From positions 2,728,001 through 2,792,000 of the forward strand of contig CP099422.1 of NCBI GenBank assembly GCA_024114885.1: a stretch of 64,000 nucleotides of DNA. Direction: 5' to 3'. This DNA comes from Septoria linicola (taxonomy: Eukaryota; Ascomycota; Dothideomycetes; Mycosphaerellales; Mycosphaerellaceae). Positions within the stretch are counted from its first letter, which is position 1. Each line of letters starts with the position of its first letter. Shown piece after piece: positions 11,880 through 21,125 of this stretch. The translations under genes and the position numbers were made by a program. The notes beneath the pieces are model-generated. The model had not been told where the DNA came from, searched no databases, and was given only the letters and a program-made list of their open reading frames with translations.

Positions 11880-12857
11880 ATGTTTTCAACCCTGGTATTG
11901 AGCGCAGTAACAGCCTCACTGGTGGCTGCGGCACCTCATCCGAATGCCGCCCTGACTCCTGCGTGCAAGTTGACGCATCACGAAGGCTTCGGTAACGACA
12001 CCAAAACCCACACCATCACATCTGGCAGGTACAATCGAACCTACGCTGTCAATGTGCCAGCAGGTTACAACAAGAAACTCGGCAAGCGATGGCCCTTGAT
12101 TCTCGACTTTCACGGCAACTCGGGCACCCCTTGGCAACAGTACATCAACTCCCGATACTTCGATTATGCTGCTGGCCAAGAGTACATTGCAGTATATCCA
12201 GCAGGCGTCGATGAGTCCTGGCAAGGAGCAAGCTACTCCGTGAAAGATGCAAATGATCTGCAATTCGTCACCGACCTGACAGCATACTTGAGAACACAGT
12301 ACTGCATTGATGACGACCATGTGTATGCCTCAGGAAAGTCTAACGGAGGCGGCTTCGTAGATCTACTGGCTTGCTCGAAGGAAGGCGACCAGTTCGCAGC
12401 ATTTGCAATGGCTGCTCCTGCTCTTTATCCGGACACGAAGCTCAGTAGCTGCACCAAGAAGCGAGCGATCTTACAGTCGCACGGTGACAAGGACGAGACA
12501 ATCCCATACCATCCCGGTGGAAAGAATGGTACTGGCGGACCACTTCCTGATATCACTGAATGGGTCTCGTGGTGGGGCCGCAGGACCTGTGGAGCGAAGG
12601 CCAAAGCAGAATATTCCAAAGATCTAGGAGGCTACAACACTACCATCTATTCTTGTGGTGATTATCACGAAGTCATCAAGCACTACCAGGTCTTCGAGCT
12701 TGGCCACTGCTGGCCAAGCAGTACTTCATCAAACTGGGATGCATCGGATCGATACAATCAGACCAAGAGGCGCTGTTTGGATAAGTCATTGGACTTCACG
12801 CCGGTAGTCCTGGACTTCTTCAGCAAATGGGATCTGCAGAATGCGCCGAGCAATTAG
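11880..12857 (+). CDS. Secreted CE1-family esterase (feruloyl/acetyl esterase-like)
   Basis: A 325-residue alpha/beta-hydrolase without introns. Residues 1-18 are a signal peptide ending AAA/APH. The mature part follows the CE1 / PHB-depolymerase-like layout: RPLILDFHGN-type oxyanion strand (WPLILDFHGN, residues ~71-80), AVYPAG (104-109), nucleophile elbow GKSNGG with Ser154, acid candidate D203 or D205 in HGDKDETIPY, and the catalytic His276 in ELGHCWPS. Several cysteines (29, 142, 165, 191, 237, 259, 277, 299) fit an extracellular disulfide-bonded enzyme. CE1 members release ferulate or acetate from plant cell-wall xylan; which substrate applies here cannot be read from sequence. A TATA box precedes the gene. 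Confidence 0.88.
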   Translation: MFSTLVLSAVTASLVAAAPHPNAALTPACKLTHHEGFGNDTKTHTITSGRYNRTYAVNVPAGYNKKLGKRWPLILDFHGNSGTPWQQYINSRYFDYAAGQEYIAVYPAGVDESWQGASYSVKDANDLQFVTDLTAYLRTQYCIDDDHVYASGKSNGGGFVDLLACSKEGDQFAAFAMAAPALYPDTKLSSCTKKRAILQSHGDKDETIPYHPGGKNGTGGPLPDITEWVSWWGRRTCGAKAKAEYSKDLGGYNTTIYSCGDYHEVIKHYQVFELGHCWPSSTSSNWDASDRYNQTKRRCLDKSLDFTPVVLDFFSKWDLQNAPSN

Positions 12858-13131
12858 AGCGATGAAAAGAATAGATATTCTGCTATAGACATGCCGCAGG
12901 ATCGGTTCGGACGACCAGATATCATACTGAACGAGTCTCTTCCAGCATAGCCCGATCAATCTCGGATTGCTGCACGCGCTCGAAAGTTTGAACCCGCATG
13001 ATAGCTGCGCTCTTGTGCAGCATAGACGGTAACTGATCCATAGCTGATCTAGCAGCGAAACCGTTTGTACATTTTCTTGACCGTGTATGTCAAAAGTCAC
13101 TCTCCACAACTTCCACCCGAAGCGGACCTCT

Positions 13132-13488
13132 TCACCTCCACTTCCTGCCTTCCTTCCCGTGCCACCAACTCCCAGCCCTATACCGATCATAGTACACTCC
13201 TCTCGCCGGCACTATTCCCTCGTACCGACCCCGGCCACCATACCTATCCACAAAGATCAGGCGTTCCAATTCTCTCTCCCTCCTTCGACGACAATATTGA
13301 CAGTCATAAGGCTTGAACACCATTCGATCGTGACGGCAATTGCCCATCTCAAAAGGTAGCATCATTCTGTTGCTGTGAAAGTGGAAATGGTCGTTGATTC
13401 GCATCATTTGGTTGTAGAAGCAACTGCATTGACGGCCTTGGACTTGACAGATGTGACCGCAGGTGTATTGACATGTTGTAAGTGGCAT
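13132..13488 (-). CDS. Small Cys/His-rich hypothetical protein
   Basis: A 118-residue frame starting MPLTTCQYTCGHICQVQGRQ (ATG 13488). It has a CxxxCGHxC start, a CSC pair, a GNC, a CQYC pair followed by RRRRERELER, and a basic C-terminus. Spaced Cys/His pairs suggest zinc binding. I recall similar small CGH...CxxC-R-rich proteins as common but uncharacterised in Dothideomycetes; that is memory, not a search. The frame stays open upstream to 13689, but through non-ATG and poorly coding sequence, so the internal ATG is chosen. Function unknown. Confidence 0.5.
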   Translation of the reverse strand: MPLTTCQYTCGHICQVQGRQCSCFYNQMMRINDHFHFHSNRMMLPFEMGNCRHDRMVFKPYDCQYCRRRRERELERLIFVDRYGGRGRYEGIVPARGVYYDRYRAGSWWHGKEGRKWR

Positions 13489-15312
13489 TCTTGTGCGGTG
13501 CAGTTGCGTTGGAGTCGTTTTCACGTTGACTGGATGAGTCGTGTGTGGACACCAGGATCCTGGAGGTGGTAGATGATGTTCAATCTGGTCGTTTGGACAA
13601 GTGGACCATCTTGCACTGCTGGAGATGCTCATATAGATAGTGCGTAAGTCATTCATGACATTTTCGGAGCAAGACCTGCGTGAACTCAAAGAGAAGCATC
13701 AAAGAGAAACAAACATAGCAGGCTGCTGCTTCTTTGGTCAATGGATGAGTGTTTGCACGAGGGACACCATCTTCCACGTGGGCTGTCGCACAGCTCATCG
13801 ATTGCTTAAGACAATGTCTACATATGATAGTCTGGCTTGGTCGCAGCCTACAAGGACGACTTGTCCATTTGTCGCGCTCTCAGCGTCGATTTAAGCCTCC
13901 CAGTTCATGCGATCAATGAGTGTGCGCGCACCAACCGCTTCAGAGCGCAGCGTATGCATGTCACCAGCGCTGAAAGTCTCGATGAGCTAGACCGTGATGC
14001 AAGATGCGACATTAGCACCAATGCGACAGACACTGCCACATCAAATCGACTTGGTCACATTGGGGACTGCCGAGCCGCACTGCTCGCGCGCTAGTTATCT
14101 CGCACGCAGCACGGGAAGGGCTGACTACCGGCGGTGGTTAATGTGTTTCTAGCAGATTACTTGCGACGTGGCGTCATGCAGCCAATGGAGTATCATGCAC
14201 TGAGGTAATACACTGACGAGTGTAGCACTGCATTCGTGGAGAGCATATGCGGCGGGTTGAACCAGGTCGTGGTGACGGCAGCGTGCATTCGTGCTCGAGT
14301 TTCAGGCTTGGACCACCCTCTATGGACGTTGGCCATCGTCATGCTGAAGTGAGGCATCAGCGCTGCGGCAACGTTCATCTTCTAGCGTGCGCCCGATTCT
14401 GTCAGGTAGCTGTGCTTTATACGAGCACGAGCTCAGCATCTGGAGAGTTGGAACGATTCCACATGGCTCTACTGAGTACGCTGCTGTGTCCTCACTCAAT
14501 TAGTCTGCCCGTGAGGACGGCATTGACAGCGGGTAAGCACAACGTCAACGCTGTTAGCCGCGAGGCCTGTCACGACAGCTCAGTTTCCTGCTTCATTTCT
14601 CGCGTGATAGTGAGAACAGACTGTTCGCTCGACCATGCACGACCTCTGAGATACTGCCTGATTTACGCATCTTACTCTTGATCTTTGAGACATGAGCCAT
14701 TCAACGGCACGGTAACGGGCGCAGATGGGGCGGAGCGGCGTGCGTACACATCACGGCATCTGAGGTTATTCAACGATAATCATGATGTACCATTGGATGT
14801 TCTTTCATGCCAAGCTCGGCAGCAGACCAGTCAGCGGACTGACAGAGCAAACATGAGCCAGCAAACTCCTCGATTGGACCATCGTGCAACCAAGATTAAC
14901 GTATTTGTAGCCAGCATTTGAGAGCATGAAGCATCAACGCTTCTTGAAGAGGATATCATCGCTGCGGCTTGAATCGTTGAAGTCCAGATATACTCAGAAA
15001 CCACGTTGCTGTTTTGACAGCGGATGCATGTCCTTCCCGAAGCGCTTTCGAACCAATGTCTTCAAAGAACGTCTCTGGCGAAGTCGCACATTACCCCGAA
15101 GTGGTTAAGCGGACTGCGGCTGTCCGTTCCTGTGTTCAGCGCTCAACGCTCGGCCTTGTGTCGCTGGTGAGATGGCCAAGCTGAAAGTCCTCGAGCACTC
15201 CAGCCGCCAGCATGAGCTGTTCTCCATTGCACACCAACTACTCAATCAGGCCTAGCATTGAGCGAGTCTGATTGCGGGCAGGGTCATTTCTTCCAAGTAG
15301 AGCATGACCCGC
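13489..15312. other. Long intergenic region, no gene seen
   Basis: About 1.8 kb with only short overlapping frames and no splice series or domain. The longest frame (14247-14681, plus) has no recognisable fold. No tRNA or repeat stood out. Confidence 0.45.
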
Positions 15313-15831
15313 TCAGCCTTCATCCATGCCTAGACCCTCATCATCCTCTCTGTAACTGTCCTCGATCGTAGGCACGACAACGTCCCACTCCTCGACAAAT
15401 TCCTCGCTGTCCTCACCATGAATATCATGGTCAGCGTCGATGAACTTGAACGCCACGACGTCACCATTCTTGAGCCCGATACCTTGAGGACAGTCCTTCA
15501 GAGCTGCGAAGCCACTCTTGGTCTTACCGACAGCCGCCTTTCCCTTGCCTTTGCCACTTTCGTTGACGTCCTCTAGCTCAACCTCAATCGACGAGTATCC
15601 TTTGCTGAGCTCATTGCGGTCATTTGCGATCCCGAGCTTGATGTAGTCTGCATTCTTTGGGACATCGTGGCCGTTCAGTTTGCCACCGGGGGTGGCCTCG
15701 ATCAGAGCATGCAGCAGTTCTTCCCGTACAGCGCCGAGCCTTTGTAGCGGATCTACCTCGAGCAAGACCGTGCTGGTATGGTTCTTGAATCGTAGCGTCC
15801 AGGTGCGAGCGCTTGGTGTGACTCGAGACAT
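15313..15831 (-). CDS. Conserved-looking hypothetical protein with acidic tail
   Basis: 172 residues from the ATG at 15831 (MSRVTPSARTWTLRFKNHTS); the frame upstream of it is not needed. The N-terminal ~60 residues alternate strand-like and helix-like segments (WTLRFKNHTSTVLLEVDP, then RLGAVREELLHALIEATPGG). That resembles a ubiquitin-like or small beta-grasp domain, but this is only an impression. A GKGKGK linker follows, then DCPQGIGLKNGDVVAFKF, and a very acidic end (DSEEFVEEWDVVVPTIEDS). It is transcribed divergently from the molybdopterin synthase small-subunit gene. Function unknown. Confidence 0.75.
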   Translation of the reverse strand: MSRVTPSARTWTLRFKNHTSTVLLEVDPLQRLGAVREELLHALIEATPGGKLNGHDVPKNADYIKLGIANDRNELSKGYSSIEVELEDVNESGKGKGKAAVGKTKSGFAALKDCPQGIGLKNGDVVAFKFIDADHDIHGEDSEEFVEEWDVVVPTIEDSYREDDEGLGMDEG

Positions 15832-16263
15832 TGTGAATTTGAGTGCGATGTCAAGTCCAAACTTCGAGATCAAAGCGAATGTCCAGAAGATCTCCTACTC
15901 CAACTCCCGCTGTACTCTAGGCAGACGCGTCAGTTGCAAACAGCATGTGCAGGAAAGTGCAGGTGAACGCGAACGTGAACGGCCAATGACGGACCAGCCC
16001 GCACTTTCCACCTCAAAAGTCGTTCCTTCCCACCTTCTTCTTCTCTGCAACCACAACTGACAACAAGGTACGTGAGAGCATCCCCATTTCGCCCCTTCCC
16101 TCATCTATATGATGAACATAATTTAGCATGTATTACCGTACAGCATTCGTGCTCATGGCGATCAAAAAATTATCATTTGAGTATTTCTGAAAAAGCGCAC
16201 CAACACATTATCGCATCGTGTACCAACACTTCTGAACAGTCGCTAACGTGCGGAACAGCAATC
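15832..16263. promoter_or_regulatory. Bidirectional promoter, hypothetical / MOCS2A
   Basis: 432 nt between two divergent start codons, so both promoters must lie here. No discrete element was recognised apart from a CTTCCCACCTTCTTCTTCTC pyrimidine tract near 16027-16046. Confidence 0.5.
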
Positions 16264-16557
16264 ATGAGCAGCACCAAAGCCCCAGCAGGATATTTCACAC
16301 TCCTCTACTTCGCCTCGTCGACCTCGTACACGCAGAAAGAGCACGACTTCTTTCCTGCTCCTCTCCTGCTGAGTCTGCTATATGAGAAGCTCGAGGAGAA
16401 ATATCCAGGGATCAAAGACAAAGTTTTGGAAAGTAGTGCTTTGACGGTGAACTTGGATTATGTGGATGTAGAAGAAGAGAAGGCAAAGGGAGACCAATGC
16501 CTGACGATCCAAGTTGGTGATGAAGTAGCAATCATACCGCCCGTCAGCTCAGGCTGA
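16264..16557 (+). CDS. cnxG: Molybdopterin synthase small subunit (MoaD/MOCS2A type)
   Basis: 97 residues, the normal size of this ubiquitin-fold sulfur carrier. The thiocarboxylated C-terminus donates sulfur to precursor Z to make molybdopterin, the cofactor of nitrate reductase and related enzymes. Seen in the sequence: TLLYFASSTSYTQ at the start, LLSLLYEKLEEKYPGI, LTVNLDYVDVEE, and the signature end GDEVAIIPPVSSG. Most family members end in Gly-Gly; here the penultimate residue is Ser, while the essential terminal Gly is kept. The frame is open upstream to 16072, but the ATG at 16264 gives the family-like start. Its 3' end faces the basic hypothetical gene. Confidence 0.88.
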   Translation: MSSTKAPAGYFTLLYFASSTSYTQKEHDFFPAPLLLSLLYEKLEEKYPGIKDKVLESSALTVNLDYVDVEEEKAKGDQCLTIQVGDEVAIIPPVSSG

Positions 16558-16629
16558 ACTCGAAATGTCCTACGCTCTGCTCGACGTTGCGCGGGTCGCG
16601 ATGTAGCCACGACTAGAAACCAGATATAC

Positions 16630-17259
16630 TCATGTCCTGTCATTCGCACTGCCCTCCACCCAAGATACTTTCCACTCATCGAACTGCTTCGTAATCGCGC
16701 TCAGCAGCATAATTGGCACATCGCTCGTCTTCACAAGCGAACTCTCAATATCCCGGCAAACGAAGTTCATATCAAACACGATGCCATCGCGGCATACAAT
16801 GTGCACCACCTCCACATCCTTGGGCTTGACTTGCGGCCAATTCTGTTTCGTGTTCTGCTGGAGTACAACTTCGTGTCGAAGCGGCGAAGGTGCACGTGGT
16901 ACAGGTGATGCGGGTCGGGAGCAAGATCTCGACGGGCTTGGCGATCTAGCATCGAACGGCAAGATACGTGATGGCCGAGACCGCACGTCTCGATCTGTGA
17001 GAAATAGTCCAGACGTCGTTCGTGTCAGGTCTGGAGTTTCAAGATATGGATGGGACGATGGCCGCTCTGGAGGCACAAGGATCGAGCTCCGGGAAGGAGG
17101 TCGACTGGGCGCAGTACTCGCGACTAGCTTGGATTGTTCATTGGGCGGCGTATCGCTCTGTGCGCACTGCTTCGGCGCGGAAGATGTCGGTTGAGCCACC
17201 GTTCTGCGGTTTCTAGGCTGTGCTTTGACGATCCTGCGCGAGCTTCGAGTTTTTGGCAT
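16630..17259 (-). CDS. Hypothetical protein, basic disordered N-terminus
   Basis: 209 residues from ATG 17259. Residues 1-130 are rich in Arg, Ser and Pro (MPKTRSSRRIVKAQPRNRR; repeated RSPSPSRS-like runs) and probably disordered. Residues ~145-205 look folded (VEVVHIVCRDGIVFDMNFVC, then MLLSAITKQFDEWKVSWVEG). No family recognised. The change from low-complexity to structured sequence and the clean start support a real gene. Confidence 0.65.
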   Translation of the reverse strand: MPKTRSSRRIVKAQPRNRRTVAQPTSSAPKQCAQSDTPPNEQSKLVASTAPSRPPSRSSILVPPERPSSHPYLETPDLTRTTSGLFLTDRDVRSRPSRILPFDARSPSPSRSCSRPASPVPRAPSPLRHEVVLQQNTKQNWPQVKPKDVEVVHIVCRDGIVFDMNFVCRDIESSLVKTSDVPIMLLSAITKQFDEWKVSWVEGSANDRT

Positions 17260-17498
17260 TGTTGCTTGAGTGACAGACCACAGCAGCTCACTCGAGCTGT
17301 TGATATACCAGAGCTTTGTTGCCTGCTTCGAAGGAGATTGACGTAGAGCTGCGATGGTGTGTGCTAGGTAGTCTTAGACTTTTGTTGATACATTCCACAA
17401 GCCCGTCTGGGATGTATCCGTGTAGGCCACTCTTGAACCCAAGCGGCTTCGACAGCAGCGCTTCACATTATGCCATGGCCAAATGTCCCGTCGGCGTA

Positions 17499-17699
17499 TC
17501 ACATCACTGAAAGCCAGTAGACTACCGATCCAGCAATGCACAGCAGGACCAGCACACACAAAGCGTACATCATCACACGATTCGTAGCACGACTAGGTAG
17601 TCTGTCGAACTGCGTCTCAGTCCTCGCTGGTGGAGGCAGGAAGTCCTGCGTTGGTTCTGCAGTTGGCATAGTGCCATATGTAGGTTGCTGAGTGCTCAT
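17499..17699 (-). CDS. Small tail-anchored membrane protein, hypothetical
   Basis: 66 residues from ATG 17699 (MSTQQPTYGTMPTAEPTQDF). A short polar, proline-rich, probably cytosolic segment is followed by a basic stretch (RLPSRATNR) and one hydrophobic helix of about 20 residues (MMYALCVLVLLCIAGSVVYW) ending three residues from the C-terminus. That is the layout of a tail-anchored protein. Too small for family assignment; coding status is inferred from composition. Confidence 0.5.
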   Translation of the reverse strand: MSTQQPTYGTMPTAEPTQDFLPPPARTETQFDRLPSRATNRVMMYALCVLVLLCIAGSVVYWLSVM

Positions 17700-18149
17700 T
17701 GTGGATGTCAACTACTGTCCTGTCCTTGCTGATGAAAATATGAACTTGCAAAGACTGCCATAGCAGTGACGACCCCCAACAACGCCATTTGAGTGTAGCT
17801 GAAGATGATCTCGTGAGGAGTCAGCTGCAGGATCTAGCTCGCGTAGACATAGTCATTCATGTGGCTCAGCAGGGTGTATGACACGGCTTATCGTTCTCAG
17901 TCGTGAGAACTATCAGCCACCTTCGCCAACACGAAAGCCGTCGATAGCGACGAATCGAGACCCTTGGAGCGTACGGTGCAGCATGATGAACAAGAGCACC
18001 TTGGAAAGACATGCCAAGAGTGCTTACGTCAGGTCGCCTGCTACTTTGACCTCATGGACCTGCCAGCTCGATCTCCCTCCCTGCAACACCACGAATTTCC
18101 TTCACGTCGGTGTCGTATTCGATGCGCGCAGCAGCGTGCGACATTCGCT
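17700..18149. other. Intergenic region upstream of the F-box gene
   Basis: Nothing recognisable beyond the frame that continues 5' of the chosen F-box start; an alternative in-frame ATG lies at 18054. Confidence 0.4.
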
Positions 18150-19559
18150 ATGGTTCGCATGCTGGATCTGGAAGAGGACGCCGATAGCGACTCACATCCT
18201 CCCCTCCGATACCAGCACGCCATCGTTTCAGCTGTTGCTCTCAATGGCAGCGAGAGGCACAACCCCAATGTGAATTCGTTCACCGCAGCGTTATCCTGTT
18301 ATCCGTAAGTCCCGCAAGCTATGCTTCCTGGACGTCTCATGAATTTTGGTTTCTTCCTTTAACTCTTACACTTCTACAACCTGCAATCGCGAGTGGCAAT
18401 CTAACCCGAGGCAGTGTCGTGGCCTCGCTGGCGAGCTATATCGACCTCACGACCCTTAGTGACCTGGCGCAGACATGTCGCCAAATTCGCGCCAATTTAT
18501 TGCAGTATCGAGTTATGCTTATACAAAAGACCTTGCGCTGTCAGAATGAGTTGACCGATCTCGGAACACGACTCGGCGATGCATTTATGGTCAGTCGCGA
18601 CGCATGGAGCACATATGGCCGGCATGGCGTCAAGGTCGATCGAATCACTTCTGGCCGTGTGGGAGCTTGTGCACGAGACATGGTCAGCGAATGCCGAAGT
18701 TGTGGAGAGGCGATATGCAGAGTATGCCCATATCCCTGGACCACTGCGTCCGCTGTTGCTAAAACACTCACCAGAATTGCGTGATCAAAGCACCGCCATC
18801 TTCTGCTGTGAAGCTACGGCACCGGAGATTATGCCGCACTTGCTTGAAAGCACCGTTGACGGAGCTGACGAGCACCACCTGCGCATTCGATGAGGCGGGC
18901 AATCACGTTAGGTGAGATCGAAATTCTGACTTTCACACCAAGCCATTGGCTAAGATATCTACAGCAATCAAAGCGTAGCTGCGTACGAATATCGCAAGTA
19001 TGCCCGAGACCCTTGCAACTGCTCTGACGTGGTTTGGCTCTGCTCTCCTTGTGGCCATGCCATGAGAACACAAGACACGACTTACGACAGAGGCTGGAAG
19101 TGGCGAGGCAGGTATTCCCACTGCGGCGGCATCGGTGCTGGACTCGGCGAAGGCAACGAGGGAGTAGAGTGTGGCAGAACTGAAAACTGTCTGGCTGCGA
19201 GGATGGTTCAGAAGGACGTCGAATGTGATGCCGATGAGCTGGCAGCTCTTGAGCTTGAAACTGCCAAAGCAGGATCGCAGGGTCGGCATTGGAACGGCAG
19301 TAGCTACAGCACTCAGGAAATGGTAGGCATCGGTGGAAGGGTGAAGACGAAAGTCAGAAAAATGGTCCCAGTCGGTGCCATCGTCAAGGAGTACGAGGAT
19401 GAACGCATCAGTGAGCATTTTCTCGAGCGAGAGCAGACTGGAACCAATCGAAGCTGGTGTTCCTGGTGCTCGCGCGTAGTGGTGGGCAAGAAGGACTTAG
19501 ACAGCGCCACGCGCTCTGTCGAGAGTGTCGCATCCTCAAGCCCAGCTGGTTCTGCATGA
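18150..19559 (+). CDS. F-box-like protein with two Cys-rich (zinc-like) modules
   Basis: Four exons (18150-18304, 18415-18721, 18775-18911, 18965-19559) join in frame to 397 residues; the introns are 110, 53 and 53 nt with GTAAGT, GTATGC and GTGAGA donors and GCAG, CCAG and ACAG acceptors. Splicing is needed because each raw frame stops early. Residues ~41-85 resemble an F-box (FTAALSCYPVVASLASYIDL then LSDLAQTCRQIRANLLQYR). A first Cys module follows: ACARDM, CRSC, CRNC, then RRLCRTC (C137, C145, C148, C153, C156, C174, C177). A second has CNC, CSPCGH and GEGNEGVECGR (C217, C219, C226, C229, C253, C269, C275). The end carries WCSWCSRVV. F-box proteins usually recruit substrates to SCF ubiquitin ligases; the partner is unknown. 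The start codon is uncertain (18054 or 18150). Confidence 0.82.
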
Positions 19560-19703
19560 TGAATGAGGCATGAAGCACGAAGACCTACTATATCAGTCAC
19601 ACTATCTGAGATGAAGCCCTAAGTCGAGGCACGGCGAGGAAATCTAGCTATTGTTACAACAAATCGCGGGTATCCTAGTCATAAAATTCGTCGACAGCTC
19701 TGT

Positions 19704-21125
19704 TCAGTATACAGTAGAACGTTCAGGCGACCACATCTGCCCCGTGCACGACCACAAATCGCCATCCACCCATTCACAATCTTCCAGCCAGCTCTTCCAC
19801 GCACTGGCCGTGATGCGATTTTCGCGATCCTTCTTCAAGGCAAGCCGACAGCAGTCCACAAAATCTTGACAAGCAGTCAACCTTTTCCTAGGCACAGGAT
19901 CCATTCTCGCAAATCCAAGCGGATCTCCACTCTTGATCGCTTCGCGAAGCATAAAGTTGTTGCCACCGCATGCTGCAGTGTATGGTGAGCCACCGACCAT
20001 GATACTCAGAAGTGTAATCCCCAAGCTCCAGATATCACTGGCTGGCGTTGGCGTGTTGAATTCCTTCTGGATCCGCAACTGTTCTGGCGCCATGAAATCC
20101 CAAGTCCCACCAGCGTTCGTCGCGCCATCGTTTTCAGCTGGGATGAAAGCAGCCGAGAAGTCGATGTATCTCGCTCGAATCACAGGTTTCTGCTGAGACG
20201 CATGCTGCGATATGTCGAGTAGCACATTGCCAGACTTGATATCCGCGTGAACTACGCCGTTCGCATGCAGAAACTCGAGACCAGCTATCAGATCATATGC
20301 GATTCCGGGAAAGAGGCTTATGACTTCTAAATGGCGCGCGACTTCAGTCATTTGCCTCAGTCGACTGCAGAGATCGTCGAGCGAGCCGCCTATCACAGCT
20401 TCGAAAACCAGAGAGTCGCAACGGTCGTCTAGGCCATAGAATGGGACTATGTACATTCTAGAACTGGATCGTCGTTGGAGATGGGACAGAATTCGCGCCT
20501 CTTGAAGGAAGACTTCCTTTGCGTCCTGGCGAGCAGGAGTCTTGACTGCGAATAGCAATGGTGCAGATGGTGCCCTTGGCTTTCGGAAAAGCCTCCTAGG
20601 TAAGCTCGGACTTGAAGGCGCTTTGCTCGCCTTTTGCTCAGCCAAGTAGACTGTGCTCCAGAGTCCCTCGCCAAGCACTTTGGCTCTCTCGAGCTCGTAG
20701 TCGATCTTGCTGAAATCGAAAGGTAAGATGGCAGGCCCAGGAGATTCTATAGAAGTTCTCGCGCTGGACAGATTCGTCAATGGCGTCACAGGCGATCCTG
20801 CTATGGTAGAGACGTCTGAGAAGACAGTGTCGAGGGAAGTCCGTGGGCTCAGGTCAGAGCCGATTAGCTCTTCTCCTTCTTCTTCGATCATGGCTTGCAG
20901 AAGGCTAGGACTTCGTGGACTCAGCGCAGCATTGTCGATCGTGCTTGAAATCGATTTGTGCCTAGTGTGAAGGCCTTGACGGTTTTCGTCGAAGCCCGGG
21001 CTGCGATCATTACTTTCACTAAATGTTCGCACGCGTAGAGGTTGGGGTCGACTTCTAGGTCGATGGCGAGGTGATCCATCCAATTCCGACCCGTACGATC
21101 GTGGAAGGGAAGTAGCAGGTGCCAT
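19704..21125 (-). CDS. Protein kinase domain protein, divergent catalytic motifs
   Basis: 473 residues from ATG 21125 (MAPATSLPRSYGS); the open frame upstream lacks an ATG. Residues 1-135 are disordered and Ser/Pro-rich with SP/TP sites. A kinase fold follows: Gly-rich loop LGEGLWSTVY (~151-160), ATP lysine K195 in FAVKTP, catalytic loop VVHADIKSGNVLL with D295 (HAD instead of HRD), metal site YIDFSAA with D322 (DFS instead of DFG), then GTWDFMAPEQ and SDIWSLGITLLSIMVGGSPY. All key acids and the lysine are kept, so activity is likely. The HAD form argues for regulation that does not depend on activation-loop phosphorylation (inference). The subfamily is not recognised; Ser/Thr specificity is inferred from DIKSGN. 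Confidence 0.85.
   Translation of the reverse strand: MAPATSLPRSYGSELDGSPRHRPRSRPQPLRVRTFSESNDRSPGFDENRQGLHTRHKSISSTIDNAALSPRSPSLLQAMIEEEGEELIGSDLSPRTSLDTVFSDVSTIAGSPVTPLTNLSSARTSIESPGPAILPFDFSKIDYELERAKVLGEGLWSTVYLAEQKASKAPSSPSLPRRLFRKPRAPSAPLLFAVKTPARQDAKEVFLQEARILSHLQRRSSSRMYIVPFYGLDDRCDSLVFEAVIGGSLDDLCSRLRQMTEVARHLEVISLFPGIAYDLIAGLEFLHANGVVHADIKSGNVLLDISQHASQQKPVIRARYIDFSAAFIPAENDGATNAGGTWDFMAPEQLRIQKEFNTPTPASDIWSLGITLLSIMVGGSPYTAACGGNNFMLREAIKSGDPLGFARMDPVPRKRLTACQDFVDCCRLALKKDRENRITASAWKSWLEDCEWVDGDLWSCTGQMWSPERSTVY

Noticed and set aside
12950..13010. tRNA-like segment around GTTTGAACCCGC
   Set aside because: The T-arm-like match has no matching acceptor stem or D-arm at the right spacing on either strand.
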